The notes beneath the pieces were generated by a model that was not told where the DNA came from, did not search any database, and saw only the letters and a program-made list of their open reading frames with translations. A stretch of DNA of 64,000 nt from Thysanoteuthis rhombus. Taxonomy: Eukaryota; Mollusca; Cephalopoda; Oegopsida; Thysanoteuthidae. Made by a program: the position numbers and the translations under genes. Of this stretch, positions 23,700 to 36,119 are shown one piece after another. Numbering within the stretch: the first letter of the stretch is position 1; each line of letters begins with the position of its first letter. The stretch spans positions 49,094,281 to 49,158,280 of the forward strand of contig OY735202.1 of NCBI GenBank assembly GCA_963457665.1. Direction: 5' to 3'.

Positions 23700-23835
23700 T
23701 ATGTCTCATGCCATGCCTCGGCTCAATTCACCTCATTCACCAGTGTGGTGAATCTGCCTGATTCTTATGGATGCACCACAATTTTGGTTTAGTAGCAGAC
23801 TAAGCAACGCTTAATAAATGATTATCATACATTAT
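23700..23835 (+). repeat. SINE family D-like fragment
   Basis: GACTAAGCAACGCTTAATAA near 23799 is close to the reverse complement of the 8345-8480 copy. A B-box-like CTCGGCTCAATTC lies upstream. Confidence 0.4.
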
Positions 23836-23839
23836 AAAT

Positions 23840-24780
23840 TTGCTTTATGCGAATTCAATTCTTCAACATGAACAATTATGAGCCGTGTTATTTACTTAAT
23901 AAGAATGTTCTACTTACATAAACTTTTCCTCTCTGGGTACTAAATGTAACCGTGTGCAAAATATGCTGTTGTTTTTTTCTATTAGATATGAACAAGAGAT
24001 TCTTCTCCACGTAGTCTAATCCTGATTCTACCGAGTAGCCAGAGGGTTGAAAATGTAAAACATTTACACCTTATTATGTATACAAAAACTTTTTGTTGAA
24101 AATCCCTCCTAAAGGTATGGTGTCAAGTGACGTTTTGTTGGATCAGTATGAAGTCCGTATTTTCTATAGAAAACAAAACAAAAAAATAAGCGTGTATGTT
24201 GCTGAACATAAGATAAGTTACCAATTAAGCATAAGCGTACATTATAAATTGAACCCCTTCTCCCCCAAATAACCTTCTCTATACAAATAAGGAGTAAATG
24301 TTCAAATTTCCAGTCCTCTGGGTCCATTCGTGTGACAAATGAATAGAAAGTCAACGAGAGAGCTACAACGAATAAAGGTGTTTTTAAAACAAGTAAATAA
24401 GATATTCTCCTGCCGACATACGGTATTAAAACCAGGAGTTGGGTCATCGAATATCAACAGGAATTTTAGTGCAAGGTTCCATCGTCTAGTTTTGCCCATA
24501 TAAAGTACTATAATCTGGCACTAGTCCTTGTGACCATTTTAAATAAACTGCCCTGCTCCTGCCTAACCTCCCCGTGATCCACACAATGAAACTTATACCG
24601 GCCGTTCCTGCTGGTCCCCGAAGGTCCAGCCACATTAGTTACCTTCATAGATTAATAAAATAATAACCAATAAGAAAAATCTCACAAAGAAATGCACACG
24701 CATAGGCCAAAATGAGAATTTCTAACTCAACACTCACTGAGATTTAAAATATATCTTCGATTTTATATTATACAGCTTGT
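23840..24780. other. Unassigned sequence
   Basis: No gene. A 112-codon minus-strand frame (24109-24447) has no recognisable domain. Confidence 0.45.
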
Positions 24781-24782
24781 AT

Positions 24783-25255
24783 CGTCATTTTCATCAGTTT
24801 TTTAAGGTTAGAAGTTGTACATAGACCTTCCCCAGGATTCGCCACACTTCTCTATCGTTGACTTGGCAGAGCCAGTACTCTTTGAATTTGTTTAGCTCGT
24901 CTCTCCATCTAATACTCTACCAGCCTCGGTTGCAAATGTGATCTCTGGGAATCCATGTCGTGAGTCACGTTGTCCATCGGTTGTCAGTCATTCTTGCAAC
25001 ATGGACAGCCCATCGCCAACTGAGATTTTTTATGGATTGTATGATCTCTCTGACTCCTGTCTTACCCCGGATGTATTGTGCTGTATTGTGGTCTCTCCAT
25101 ATGAGTTTGAGCATATTCCTTTCTTGTGCACGTTACATGGTTTTCAATTTGCAGGTCTGTCTGTTGGTTAGGTTCCATGTTTCAGCTCAATAAGTGACTA
25201 TTGGGAAGATGCATTGGTTGTACACCCTTCTTTTTAGGATTAATGGGATGCAGTA
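24783..25255 (-). mobile_element. RTE-type LINE 3' end (copy 5)
   Basis: TTTTCATCAGTTTTTTAAGG begins the inverted 3' end. The C-terminal coding segment extends to about 25250, including the region encoding the W-x-W-x-x-H-V and R-W-R-D-E-L motifs, but stops and frameshifts break it. Confidence 0.85.
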
Positions 25256-25259
25256 AAAA

Positions 25260-27030
25260 GTTACTTTTCTCAAATTAGCTCGCACTCATCATAAAATATA
25301 TATCATAAACAGTCTTTAAAACGTGTATGAGAAAATTATCTTCACACAAAAGATGCTATTTTAGGGAATGGGTATCAATGAACACATCTTTGAGATTCAT
25401 TTTCGTATACTCTTCCTGAGCAATAACTGTTAATCAAATTAATGTCAAGTAAATGTATTTCCCTAATACAGACGTCATAGAATGTCAAAACTATAGTTCT
25501 ATCCAGTTAGAAACGCGGCTATTGGTTAAAGACCTTATTCCTGATAAATGAAGACATAAGTTCAACCATTTGGAACCGGATTAATTTGTGTGACATCATA
25601 TCGTCAACAATTGCAGGATAATCATTACTTTCACTGTCTTCACCACTATCTACAAATTGCCTTGAACCATTATCCAAATTATTTCCAAAGTAAGATGACT
25701 CAGGACAAAGAAATTTCTCATGATATATCTCGTCAGCCACTCAAGGATTAAGGGAATTTTTTCAAAAAGTATCTTATCAGCCCCCCCCCACACACGCTCC
25801 CGAAATATCCCATCAGCCCCCAGGAACCAAAAATATTCTCGAGGTATGTCTCGTCAGACGCTCCCAAGTGGTTATATATGAAATACAATGTCCTGGATGT
25901 TATAGGTAAGACGAAGAGACGTCACCATAAACTAATTTTCACAACCCAACGAGCGAAAGAACAAGCTGTTTACGAACAATCCTCCTCATATGTTCATAAT
26001 TTTAAATATTAGGGCATCCTGTTACACTTTAGAGAAAGGACGCGTATATCCTGAGCGTCTTACATTCGGCAGCGCCAATTTAGTGGGTTAATGGTCCAGC
26101 TATTTTTAAGATAAATGAGTTTTTATGGCTGTTTTTAATGCGGGAGAATTATTCTCCACTCGCTGGCGAGGATTTTGCTCAACAAATAAATATATATTGT
26201 ATTCATACATGTTTTTATGTAACAGTTTTCTAGCATGAGGGGTAAAATCTGGCGAACAATTTATATTTTTTAAGTAAAAAATAAATTATTGAAACAAGGA
26301 AATTACTTATTTTCATAATTCCTATATTACATTCTCTTGAAATATACAAAATTTGTCCCCAAAGAAAACGTTGGGCGGAGAAATTGATCTGGTAAGGAGT
26401 TAATCTAGAGATTATTCTTTATTACACATTTTAGAACTTCAATATCGTGCCAGAGCTTAAAGGAATATTGATACTAAAATATTATGACATCATTTTAGCA
26501 CGAACGTCACTATTACTAACCGATTTCTTAATCATATAAGTATTCTTTCAATAAAATCATAATTATCACATGTATCCCGCTCCTTCCCGTTTCTAAGTAT
26601 TTGACTCAAATTATTCTAACTGCATCTGTTGGTGTCATTTTCTTATTTTCAGGATGGAAAAGGTAAATGACGATGCGAATGAACATCGAAGCACCTACCA
26701 AACCTTCCATCACTATTGATTAGTAATTAAATATTCATTACCTACAGACAGGTTCTCCGGTATCACTTTCATTGAAAAAAAAAATGTTGTAACCAAAATT
26801 TTAACAAAAATTGTGAGCGTTCTTAACGCTGAGTGAACGAATGTTTGGAACTTCACAATTTACAATCGGAACCATCCTCCTTACATTGATCTAAAAAAAA
26901 AAATTAGATTGAACCGTTGTTTTGATTTAAATGATCAAACTGAGGTCACCTGGTGCAATAAAATGAAACGATCTTTTGGAAAGAGTCGAATTAGGGTTCA
27001 GTCAAGGTATCCCAATTAACTTACGCGCTC
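25260..27030. other. Unassigned AT-rich sequence
   Basis: No gene or second-copy repeat was recognised. A C-rich run lies near 25780. Confidence 0.45.
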
Positions 27031-27034
27031 ACAA

Positions 27035-27300
27035 GAGCAAGATGTGACACAAGGTCGTTGTTAATGTGGGATAAGGATAGAGAAAACCATAAAAATTGCT
27101 TCAGTCCCCACAAAGGCGTCAGGACAAACCCAAGCCGTTCCTCTTTGTGCAATGGGACAGCACTGAACTCCCTTCTTGAGACTGGGCCGAGTAAATATTG
27201 GAGGTCCAAGGACGAATCAATAGGACTCAATGCGCTTAGCATGGCTGGGCCTCGGTACCCCTCATTGACTACGACATTGCACCGGCGCACCCAGACTGAA
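27035..27300 (-). repeat. Repeat H, copy 1 (GC-rich)
   Basis: The minus strand matches 57045-57250 in order: GCGCATTGAG, then TTCGTCCT, then ACTCGGCCCAG, CAGTGCTGTCCCATTGCAC, AGAGGAACGG and CCTGACGCCTTTGTG. It is clearly more GC-rich than its surroundings. No intact reading frame is shared by the copies, though short peptides look alike. The class is unknown. Confidence 0.65.
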
Positions 27301-27624
27301 ACGCCTTATCAACCCCTTCCGACCAAATGGTTGTCCAAGTGCAGATTCTACACCTTGGTCAATGTCATGGTACAGATACCACACTACGATCAGAGCCAAA
27401 AGGCTTTCCAGTAAAGTATCCAACGCTGAATTCCGTAAAGACCATAACTAATGCTAATCTGAAGATGTATATGGCGGATGAGAGAGGATTTCTCTGCCAA
27501 GCTTCAAAGGAAAATGCGGTCGAGTGTTATGCTGATGAAATACGTAGTTTATCACGATCAATTCCGGAAGCTTTGTAAGCAGTACTTTTGGTGAACTAGT
27601 ACATTGTTAAAGAGTTGACTGACT

Positions 27625-27775
27625 AAAACAATCACTTATAGACTCTTCTCTGTCTATACCGTCACGTTGAACCAAACTGACGAACGAAATTAACATTTCC
27701 CGACCGTGATTTGGAATCTAGTGGTTGCTAGGCGGATCTCTCACTAACTGAAACTTCTAATAAGTCTAACTTATC
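27625..27775 (-). mobile_element. SINE A fragment
   Basis: ACCGTCACGTTGAACCAAA, then TTCCCGACCGTGATTTGGAA and CTCTCACTAACTGAAAC are the inverted body and tRNA-like head of SINE A, with substitutions in both boxes. Confidence 0.65.
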
Positions 27776-27779
27776 TCTG

Positions 27780-29745
27780 AATTTATATGCATAAATTGCC
27801 TGAACTTTTGATCAGCATTTTCTACTATTGGTACCATATTCATTTATGCGTACATACGCACACGCACATGAACACATATGTACCAGACTGGCTCATTAAG
27901 TACGTAGACTGTCACAGATACTTGCTGAATTTTGATTGAAATTTTCTTTGTCTAATATTAAGTCCATATCATAGATGGAGAGTCTTGGGTTAAGTGTATT
28001 GTCAATGATAAAACATATTATCAGAAGACCTTTTGCAGAAAGCTGTTGAGTGTGGACTTAATCTTTAGAGAGTGTTCAGCGATACAGTCAATTAACGAAA
28101 TTAATATACTCCAATTTTCGCTATTGGAAACTTATATTATCAGTGAAGGATAAAACACTTCATATTCAGATAAGTTCTTGTAATTATAGAAAGAAAGTTT
28201 AGTATGTAATGACATAGCTTTACGTGATGTGATGGGATATTAAGAGTGGTGTACTTCAATAAATTACGAAATTTCTACAAAACTAATACGATATCGCACA
28301 ACCAAACACTCTAAAACATAAACCAAGTTTGACTGTCTAAGTAATCACTTATTTTTTCCAAGAAATTCGGCGAACTAAAGACTATTACCTTCATTACTAT
28401 AAGGAACGCAGAAATAAGGTGAAAGAAAAACCCGTAAAAATGAATAATAATGAATAAAAACTGAGAATAGTCAGATTTTTTCCATACTGATGAAAAAGAT
28501 TACTCCATGATATTTTTCCCTTTGCAAAGGTGCAACGTGTAATTTTCATGATTCACACTCGTGTTATTTACTAAAATGTCTTAATCTAGTACAATGCCAA
28601 GAAGGTAGGGCACCCGTCAGGATCAAAGTCACTACCCCAGCGAAGGGGGCTGCGAGACTAGATCGTACCATAACAGGCGCCCGATTCCATATTTTTAATA
28701 CGAAGCTAGATTTTTCATAAGACCATTTTCTTTAAATATTCACAGATTCACATTTGACAGTTTGCCTGTGATACTTGTTAGTTAAACCAGTGATTTAGAA
28801 CGTGGGCCTTTAGCCCAACAAGCTGGCAATTTAGATATACTGTGAACACGGGCGTTTGGAAACTCCTTCGTTAAGTGTGCATGGGGGAGGGGGCTTGATT
28901 TGCCCGAAATTTCACACGATTTTGCCCGATTTACATGGATTTTCCCGGTACTAAATACGTTTTGTCCGAATCTTTTTAGGGGTGGGGGGTTTCCCCCACC
29001 CTTGTCCCATTATGATTATGAGGCAGTTTTGAATTTAGGTATGAAGAGGGAATATGCCTCTCAAATAACACTATATTTGAAATATGTACGAAGAGAATCG
29101 GCTTCAGAGGCTTTGAAGAGTCAAGTAATTGGCATATATTTAATTCCTAAGGACTTTTTCAATTTATCTTAGTATAGATAAATTATATATTTATAATGTA
29201 TTGTTTAATAAAGTTAGTTTAAAATAATTTTGCTCTGAAAATCATTAATAAGTTGATGTTGATTAAATTGAATATCCTATGTAATCTAGATAAAATTTGA
29301 GAAACAACATCGTGTGACTGTTAAATGGTAATATTTGTCAATTACTTGATGTAAATTGACAATATGCTGATAATGTGTTATTTTATAAAGTCAATTTGAA
29401 ATGATATTGGTCAGAAAATGATAGAAAGTTGATTATGATTATTGTCAGATATTCTAAATGGCTACATAAAATCTGAGAAACGATGTTTGTGCAGTACACG
29501 GTAAGATCGTTTTGTAGTTGAAAAAAAAAACAAGTTCTTTTTGTTTGCAATTTCAAAGTTAACATTTATCAATTTTAAAAAAGAAATTGACAAAAGATTT
29601 TTGATCGATGCAATATGGAAAATTGAAAGATTAAACTTGACAATTGTTTTGGCTTTTTTTTTTCATTTTTTTTTTTTTTAGCTTTCATTTTAAAACATGA
29701 CTTGGCTTGACAACCGTGGATATGTTTTAAGCTATATGTTTAAAG
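27780..29745. other. Unassigned AT-rich sequence
   Basis: No gene. A more GC-rich block at 28600-28680 has no match in the window. AT-rich half-repeats near 29215-29475 (AATTTTGCTCTGAAAATCA and ATATTGGTCAGAAAATGAT) suggest an old ~180-bp tandem duplication. Confidence 0.45.
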
Positions 29746-29754
29746 ACCAAGTAA

Positions 29755-29922
29755 AATGCTGCGTGCACATGAAAGAATCATACTCAACCTCACATCGAGA
29801 AATCTCAAGACAACACAATATATCAGGAATAAAACAAGAGTCCGAGACATCATGAAATCCATTAAAAAACTCAAATGGCAATGGGCTGGTCATGTCGCAA
29901 GAATGACCGACAACTACTGCTA
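29755..29922 (+). mobile_element. RTE-type LINE internal fragment (copy 6)
   Basis: Starts at the segment encoding R-A-H-E-R-I and runs to the motif encoding K-L-K-W-Q-W-A-G-H-V-A-R-M-T-D-N. It lacks the last ~60 codons and the tail, so it is truncated on both sides. Confidence 0.8.
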
Positions 29923-29929
29923 AGGATGT

Positions 29930-30635
29930 TGACATTGATGACAAAAAAATATTCAGAGTCAATTTCTCGACAGTATCAACATTTTTATTGCTATTTGTAT
30001 TTTTATGGTAATCTTTCCGAAATTGTCAAGGCAAAACTTAGTTTATGGAACAATTGCCGAATCTTAAAGATGCAAGGATGGAAAGTATGAAAAATCGTCT
30101 CTTCTGGAAACTTTGGCGCTACAGTTACTCACTGGAAATTTGTGTAGAAAATTTTGCACGCAAGTGATATTTTTTATAGAGGATATTTTTTTTTTTGCAA
30201 ATAACATTTTTTCACACCTGATATATAAAAAAATTGAAGTTTCTCACAAGAAATATTTGCATACGTTTGATATTTTATAGAAAAAAAAACTAGTAGAGAA
30301 TTGTGGCAATTTTCAGAGAAAAAATATCGTCCAGCAAATCCCTGGCAGGCCCACGCTTACCCTCAGGTTGGGTTTGGGTTCACCTCTTCGCTCAGCCCCC
30401 GCCCCAAACGTGTTATGCGAGAGAAAATATATTAAGGAACATGGTTTTTACTTTTTGTTGTCAAATTTGATTTTTTTTCCTTTACTGGGCAACGCTGGGA
30501 TTCCCTGCTAGTATAAAACATTCACCTTCTATGCTTCTTGAACATTCGAGTTACAAATACAATAAGTAAACCTTAAATAATGTTCGAGTTTTATTAATAT
30601 TAATTCTAACAGTTCAATTCCGTAATTTATATAAC
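29930..30635. other. Unassigned sequence
   Basis: Nothing recognised. Poly-A/T runs only. Confidence 0.4.
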
Positions 30636-30639
30636 AAAT

Positions 30640-30850
30640 TTTGAAATTGCAGCAAACCCTCGCTATAATGAACCTTGATATAACGAATTTCATCTTTACC
30701 GAACCATCGTAGATTCATCCGGATTGACTTCGGTTTTACCGAACGAAGTTCGATAAATGCAGCAAAAATGCGGACAATAACGAACTTTCTTTTTGTTCTC
30801 CTGACCAAGCCAGAAACGCTTGTGATGCTGCAACTCTTACTTCTAAAAAG
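30640..30850 (+). mobile_element. pogo-like MITE fragment (repeat G, copy 1)
   Basis: AAACCCTCGCTATAATGAAC, then GATATAACGAATTT, is the characteristic terminal phrase of pogo/Tigger-like elements (CTCG-TATAACGAAC repeats). A related copy is at 34058. The opposite terminus is not clear. Confidence 0.5.
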
Positions 30851-30977
30851 GGGGGATGCTACCGTGTAGTGATCAGAGATGAATGACACTAAACAAGCAA
30901 TCACTGTAATTCGTGGCGAACATCAACATCACAATACCCCATTCAAGTTACACCCGTGGATTGGCATATTGAATAAA

Positions 30978-30979
<2 letters not shown>

Positions 30980-31035
<56 letters not shown>

Positions 31036-31700
31036 ACAGTCTTTTAACGTCCGTCGTTGGACGTAGACCTTCCCCAGGATTTGCCACACTTCTCTATCAA
31101 GGGCGTCGCCGAGCCAGTACTTCCTGAACCTGTCTAGCTCGTCTCTCCATCTAATATTCTGCCGGCCTCGGTTCCGCATGTGATCTCAGGGGATTCACGC
31201 CGTGAGTCGTGAAGTCCATCGGTTGTCTGCCATTCTTGCAACATGGCCAGCCCACCGCCATTTGAGATTTTTAATGGATTCTATGATGTCCCTGACTCTT
31301 GTCTTTTCTCAGATATACTGTGCTGTCTTGTGGTCTCTCCATGTGAGGCCCAGCATGATTCTTTCATGTGCACGTTGCATGGTTCTCAATTCACAGGTCT
31401 GTCTCTTGGTTAGGTTCCATGTTTCAGCTCCATGTGACTATTGGGAGGATGCATTGGTTATCCACCCATCTCTTCAGGATTGATGGGATCTTCTTATTTT
31501 TGAAGGTTGAGCTAGCTCTGCCAGAGGCTTGCCATCCTAGTGTGATTCTTCGCTTGATTTCTTCTTCTTTTGAGGGTCTCATGGATATTCGTTTTCCTAG
31601 GTAGATGTAGTGGTCTACTTTCTCGAGTTCTGTGTCCTCGATTTTGATCTTAGTGTTTTTATCTCCGATCCCACACAAATGTTTCAAGTCCTCAACCCCA
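30980..31700 (-). pseudogene. RTE-type LINE 3' portion (copy 7)
   Basis: The tail is a pure (ATC)n run at about 30980-31035, equal to (TGA)n/(GAT)n on the element's strand. The minus strand then reads the RTE C-terminus up to about 31690. An 87-codon frame (31687-31424) encodes Y-I-Y-L-G-K-R, then E-E-E-I-K-R-R-I, G-W-Q-A, and K-R-W-V-D-N-Q, the conserved post-RT region. Downstream the frame shifts near 31424, and a Trp codon in the TTW motif has become a stop near 31200. Only about 220 codons of an RTE protein remain. Confidence 0.9.
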
Positions 31701-31704
31701 CTAA

Positions 31705-32060
31705 ACTTTAGGTGGCAGGTATTAGGAGTAGGCCTGATTTAGCTCCCAGGACGGTAACTACAGTTTACTAAGTCACGTTTTCAAAATGTAGGAGTGGCAA
31801 GAATTAGTTTTGTATTTCAATGCTTGGGATACATTTCAGCTCAAATCATTTATTTACTTGTCAACAAAAATACGACCGACGAAATAGTTTTTGAATAAAC
31901 CTAAAGAAAAACGATCAAAAAATTTCTGGGGAATTAGAAACAATCATCCCTCGCATAGTTACACATAAACACGATTAAAATAGAGACTGGGCGCTTAACG
32001 ACAGTATCGGCAATTTTGCAAATACGCTCAGACATTTGATCAGGTGATTAAGAAACCCTC
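31705..32060. other. Unassigned sequence
   Basis: Nothing recognised between two RTE ends of the same orientation. Confidence 0.4.
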
Positions 32061-32067
32061 CCAGAGA

Positions 32068-32580
32068 TTCATCATCATCATCCGCATTTTTAATGTCCGT
32101 CGTTGGACATAGACCGTCTTCAAGATTCGTCAGACCTCTCTATCATGGACATCATAGAGCCAATGAACTTGTCTAGAACGTCACACAGTATTTATTTTTT
32201 TTTCGCAGGTCTCAGTTTTGCACATGCTCTCTGGGGATTCACATTGTGATGTCCATCGGTTGTCTGACATTGTTGCAATGTGACTAGCCCGTCGCCACTC
32301 AAGTTTTCTAATGGTTTCAATGATATCTACGGCTCCCTGTTTCTTTTTTTTTTTTTTTTTTAAATATAATGCGCTGTCTTGTGTTATATCCATATAATCT
32401 GGATGATGGTTCTCTCTTGAGCAAGTTGCATGGTTCTCAGTCTGAGGACCAAACTTTTGGTGAGGTTCCATTGATGAGTGTCAGTAGCACGCAGTGGTTG
32501 TACACCATTCTGTTTAGGAATGGTTGAGCTTGCTCTGTCAAAAGCTTGCTGACGTAGAGTGATTCTTCGCTTGATTTACT
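32068..32580 (-). mobile_element. RTE-type LINE 3' end (copy 8)
   Basis: ATCATCATCATCCGC, then TTTTTAATGTCCGTCGTTGG, is the inverted 3' terminus. C-terminal coding homology reaches about 32580, with stops, indels and a poly-T expansion at 32342-32360. Confidence 0.85.
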
Positions 32581-32994
32581 CATTCTTCCGGAACTCACAC
32601 CAAGTGAACAAACGAATCGGAATAGACGGTGAATCCGAACAGAAGTTGGATACTTACGGGCACATTTTCTTAGTGAGAATAAAAGTAAAAACAAAAGAAC
32701 AAGCATATCTTTATGCTTGCTTTAAAGGTGTGGTAGTTCGAGAAGTGTTTATTGCTTCTTTATGCCATGGTTTACATTTCGACCTGAGTTCTTGCGTTCT
32801 TAATAAACAGATAAATGGAGTGCTCTTGTGTTTTGATTTTGCGTCTGAGATCGTTCTTCACTGGTTGTTCTATGAATTATACTGGATTGTGTTAAAGTTG
32901 GTTTTGCCCCCCAAAATACTCAAATTTGTAATATATGCTGTGGTGTTCCAAGTGTTGGTGTCAACTGGTTAGTTTAATTGAGGGTATCATCACT

Positions 32995-33258
32995 CAGTGT
33001 AGCCAACTCAAAAAGTTTTTTTTGTGCTAAATTGACCTTAAACAAGCGTTAAAAAAGCCAAAACGTGCTAAAAACACTGTTACTCATTGTGTGGACATTT
33101 TTGATAATCAAAAATGGTTACATTCGGTTAAACTGGCAAGAAATAACTGTAAGTTGGCTAAAATCGCTAAAAAAAACAAGCACTTAAAGTAGAATTTTGC
33201 GATGCTAAACAAACTGGATTTATCTTGAAAAGCGCTAAATTGGCAACATACCACACCC
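32995..33258 (+). mobile_element. hAT-like MITE candidate
   Basis: The left end CAGTGTAGCCAACTCAAAA and right end TTGGCAACATACC resemble inverted CAGTGTTGCCAA termini common in hAT elements. The interior repeats GCTAAA-type words. No clean 8-bp duplication was found, so the right border is uncertain. Confidence 0.4.
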
Positions 33259-33261
33259 AGA

Positions 33262-34050
33262 AATTACCCTTTTCCAAGGATATCGAGAATTTTGTCGATC
33301 TTTTTGCAATACCGGTATACGCATTTCAAAAGATACACTAAATGAAATAGATAAATAATTTTTTTCCATAAAATCTGAGGGGATTTTATTTCATATATGC
33401 TCCTTCTTCGTGAAATTTCTTCCCTAAGGTTTAAATGTTATTAAACAAGAAATCATACTTTCAGTAAGTTCTTTTCTTCAGTATGTTGCTAAAAACACGG
33501 ATGCATTCATTCCTAAATTTTAAAACTATTACTACTAGGGCATTTTTCTTGCTCTTCAATACACAACATAAATCGTCTCAGTAACACTAAATATATTGAT
33601 TATCAAAAAGATTTTTATTTAGTACAAGGTATTGAAAGTTATGATCTCATATAGACAAGTCTGCACATCGCGAAAGATTCAAAGACTGCATCTATTTACG
33701 ATTGAATTATTATGAATTATTGGGATCTGTGCAGATTTTCTGTTGGAAGAAGGATGAGATATTCACCTCTTATAAAATGATAAACTTGCGAATTTAAATC
33801 TATGTCCACGGATTTCATGAGCAGTTACGTAGTAAATTATATTCTTATCGCCCGCCAAAAATCACTATTTCCCAGTCGCAACAGAATATGAAAAAAATGC
33901 ATTAGTTAGCAGTTTCCCAAAGAGAAAGATAATCATTGTAAATAAGAAACAACAATCAGTTTTGAATTTAATGTTAGTTTTGAAAAAAATATGGAGAGCA
34001 ATAAGTGCCTTAACATGTTTTGAGGTATCATGTTTTGTTTTTTTTTTAGA
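33262..34050. other. Unassigned AT-rich sequence
   Basis: No gene or second-copy repeat recognised. Confidence 0.4.
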
Positions 34051-34054
34051 CACA

Positions 34055-34225
34055 TGCAATGAATCCTCGCTATAACAAACCTAGATATTAGGAATTCTAG
34101 CTTTAACTAATTCATCGACCGTAACGAACTTTCTTCTTATCAACCTACCGAGTGTGATAAATGCGGCTTACAGGCAGATCAGCAAACTTGGCATTTTCCC
34201 AGTTTCATGATGCAACCTTCTGCAG
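34055..34225 (+). mobile_element. pogo-like MITE fragment (repeat G, copy 2)
   Basis: AATCCTCGCTATAACAAACC and GTAACGAACTTTCTT match the same blocks in the 30640 copy in the same order, including GATAAATGC. It is more degraded. Confidence 0.5.
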
Positions 34226-34229
34226 CAAT

Positions 34230-35055
34230 TACATCAAGATCAAAGTGTAGTACATGTTTTTTTCACGTCAATGAAACATAGCATTAACTTACCGTTTTCA
34301 ATTCTAAACGTTATCATGGTTGTATTTCAATTGTTTTCTTCGTGAATTTTCATTTAATTTTCAAATTGACAAAAGAATAAAAGTGGTTATGAATCTTATT
34401 TATCACCGTCACTCAAAACCTCATGATTTAGCATTCCTGTTTTAGATTTCAAAGTTTATCTCACTCAAGTTATAAAAAAGTCAATTTCCCACTAAATCAT
34501 TCTATTTATTATAACTCATTATTATTTTTTTGGACTTATCTTAACTCATTGATTATCAAATTTCATATAAGAATAAATCATTGTTTGTTCTGTATTTTGT
34601 AATTGAACTATTGTTTCGCCTGTATATTATTGTTTTAATAATTTTTTAAAATCCAACAAAAACATTCATCGATTTAAATACAACCAGTCAATTGAAAGGA
34701 TCATCAATTCAAAGTAAAATCCTCGAACAATGGAAATACAACTATGATAACGCTTCAAGTTGAAACCAAGGAGTTTTTGTCATGTTTCGTTGAAGTGAGA
34801 GAAACAGACACTGTTCACTCAATTGCTGCTTATTTTTCCCGGACATGTTTCTGTCTGATTGATATCAATACAAAACTTCTGGTCACGTGAACCGTGATAC
34901 TTCTCACTCGGACGGTTCACTGACAACGATTTCGAATAGACTCCGCAAATCGAACTCATTCCTGGCGTCATTCAATTGCCAACCAGTTATACACTCTGGC
35001 CTTGAACAGAAGTGACTGCAGCCGACATCACAACAGTAGTGAGATTAGTCTTCAT
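34230..35055. other. Unassigned AT-rich sequence
   Basis: Nothing recognised. Confidence 0.4.
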
Positions 35056-35059
35056 TGCA

Positions 35060-35165
35060 ACAATATTTACTAAACTTACCTTAGTTAGGTACGAGGATAC
35101 AAATGTGAGATAAGAATCGAAATCAATATCGTAGTAATGGTCTCTCGATTTATTTTTTAATCACT
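35060..35165 (-). repeat. SINE family D copy
   Basis: On the minus strand a tRNA-like head with B box ATTTCGATTCTTATC is followed by TCACATTTGTATCCTCGTAC and TAAGTTTAGTAAATA. This is the same head-body order as the tandem array at 5145-5665. Confidence 0.6.
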
Positions 35166-35424
35166 TCTATACGGTAAGGCACTCGATGGATATTTACTCA
35201 ACTTATCTTTGCCGCAAGTCTAGAATACTCATCATAGTTGTAGCTTGCAAGACTGAGTTGCTAACCACGGTCAACAACCCCAACAAATACTTATAAATGC
35301 ATTATTAAAAGAATAACACAGCTGGCCGCTACAAGGTCAAGCTGCCGTTCTACTTCTGTCACGATAGATGATTACGGCGACTTTTGTAGTGCATATATAA
35401 TAAATAAATTCGTGTGTATGTAAG

Positions 35425-35645
35425 TATTGGCCGTTTGATGCAGTTGGTAAGAGGATCAGCAGCCAATCACATGGTCATGATTTCAAATCACAGTAGGGAA
35501 ATGTTATCTTTATATATCTGTTCGGTTTAACGTGACTGGACGGACAAAGAATGGAAAGTTTACTCCCCTACATTTGGTGAGGATTGTTCTTGTTCTTGTT
35601 GTAATGCAAGACCTGGACCGGAGTTCGATAATTATTAAGAGAATT
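35425..35645 (+). mobile_element. SINE A copy
   Basis: The head has A-box-like GATGCAGTTGGTAAGAG and B-box-like ATGGTCATGATTTCAAATC. The body has GGTTTAACGTGACTGG, TTTACTCCCCTA and GGTGAGGATTGTTCTTGTT. It agrees with the 17130-17395 copy over its whole length. Confidence 0.8.
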
Positions 35646-36024
35646 TACTGAATCAGTGTTTATTAATCTTAGCTTATTTACTCGATTATTTTTATTAGAT
35701 GAGGCGTTGTAACCTTTATTTCTTTTTACTCCCATTTCTGCTTGGAAATTTAGTAGTTCAGTCTATAGAGCGCTGTCCTACATGGGTAACACCCCAAGTC
35801 GAATGTATAGGTCTCACCCTAAGTTTATTTTCGATTAGTGCTGTTCAATGCCATCAACCGATGGTCTGAGTACGCCGTGGTATACAGAAACTAAAAAAAA
35901 CTTTCAAAATAATGATGGGTACGAAGCTGCAAATGGGAAATAGCCAGTTAGGACTGATCTGACGACAGTAGTAATAAGATTCTTCAACTACCTTACAAAC
36001 CATCGCTGAGCGGCGAGACGCTCC

Positions 36025-36115
36025 GTCGGTAGTAACTCAGCTTAGTCTGGCACCAGGCCACAGATGCAAGTAAGGATCGAACGTGCCATCGTAGTAATGG
36101 ATTACGAACATCGGC
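36025..36115 (-). repeat. SINE family D copy
   Basis: The minus strand reads CATTACTACGATGGCACG, then the B box GTTCGATCC, then ATCTGTGGCCTGGTGCCAG and CTAAGCTGAGT. This is the best B box among the D copies. A 121-codon minus-strand frame overlaps it and is not a gene. Confidence 0.6.
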
Positions 36116-36119
36116 ATCC

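Noticed and set aside
32559..32972. 137-codon plus-strand frame with hydrophobic C-terminus
   Set aside because: It begins inside the antisense of an RTE fragment. The remainder has no recognisable domain or splice context.
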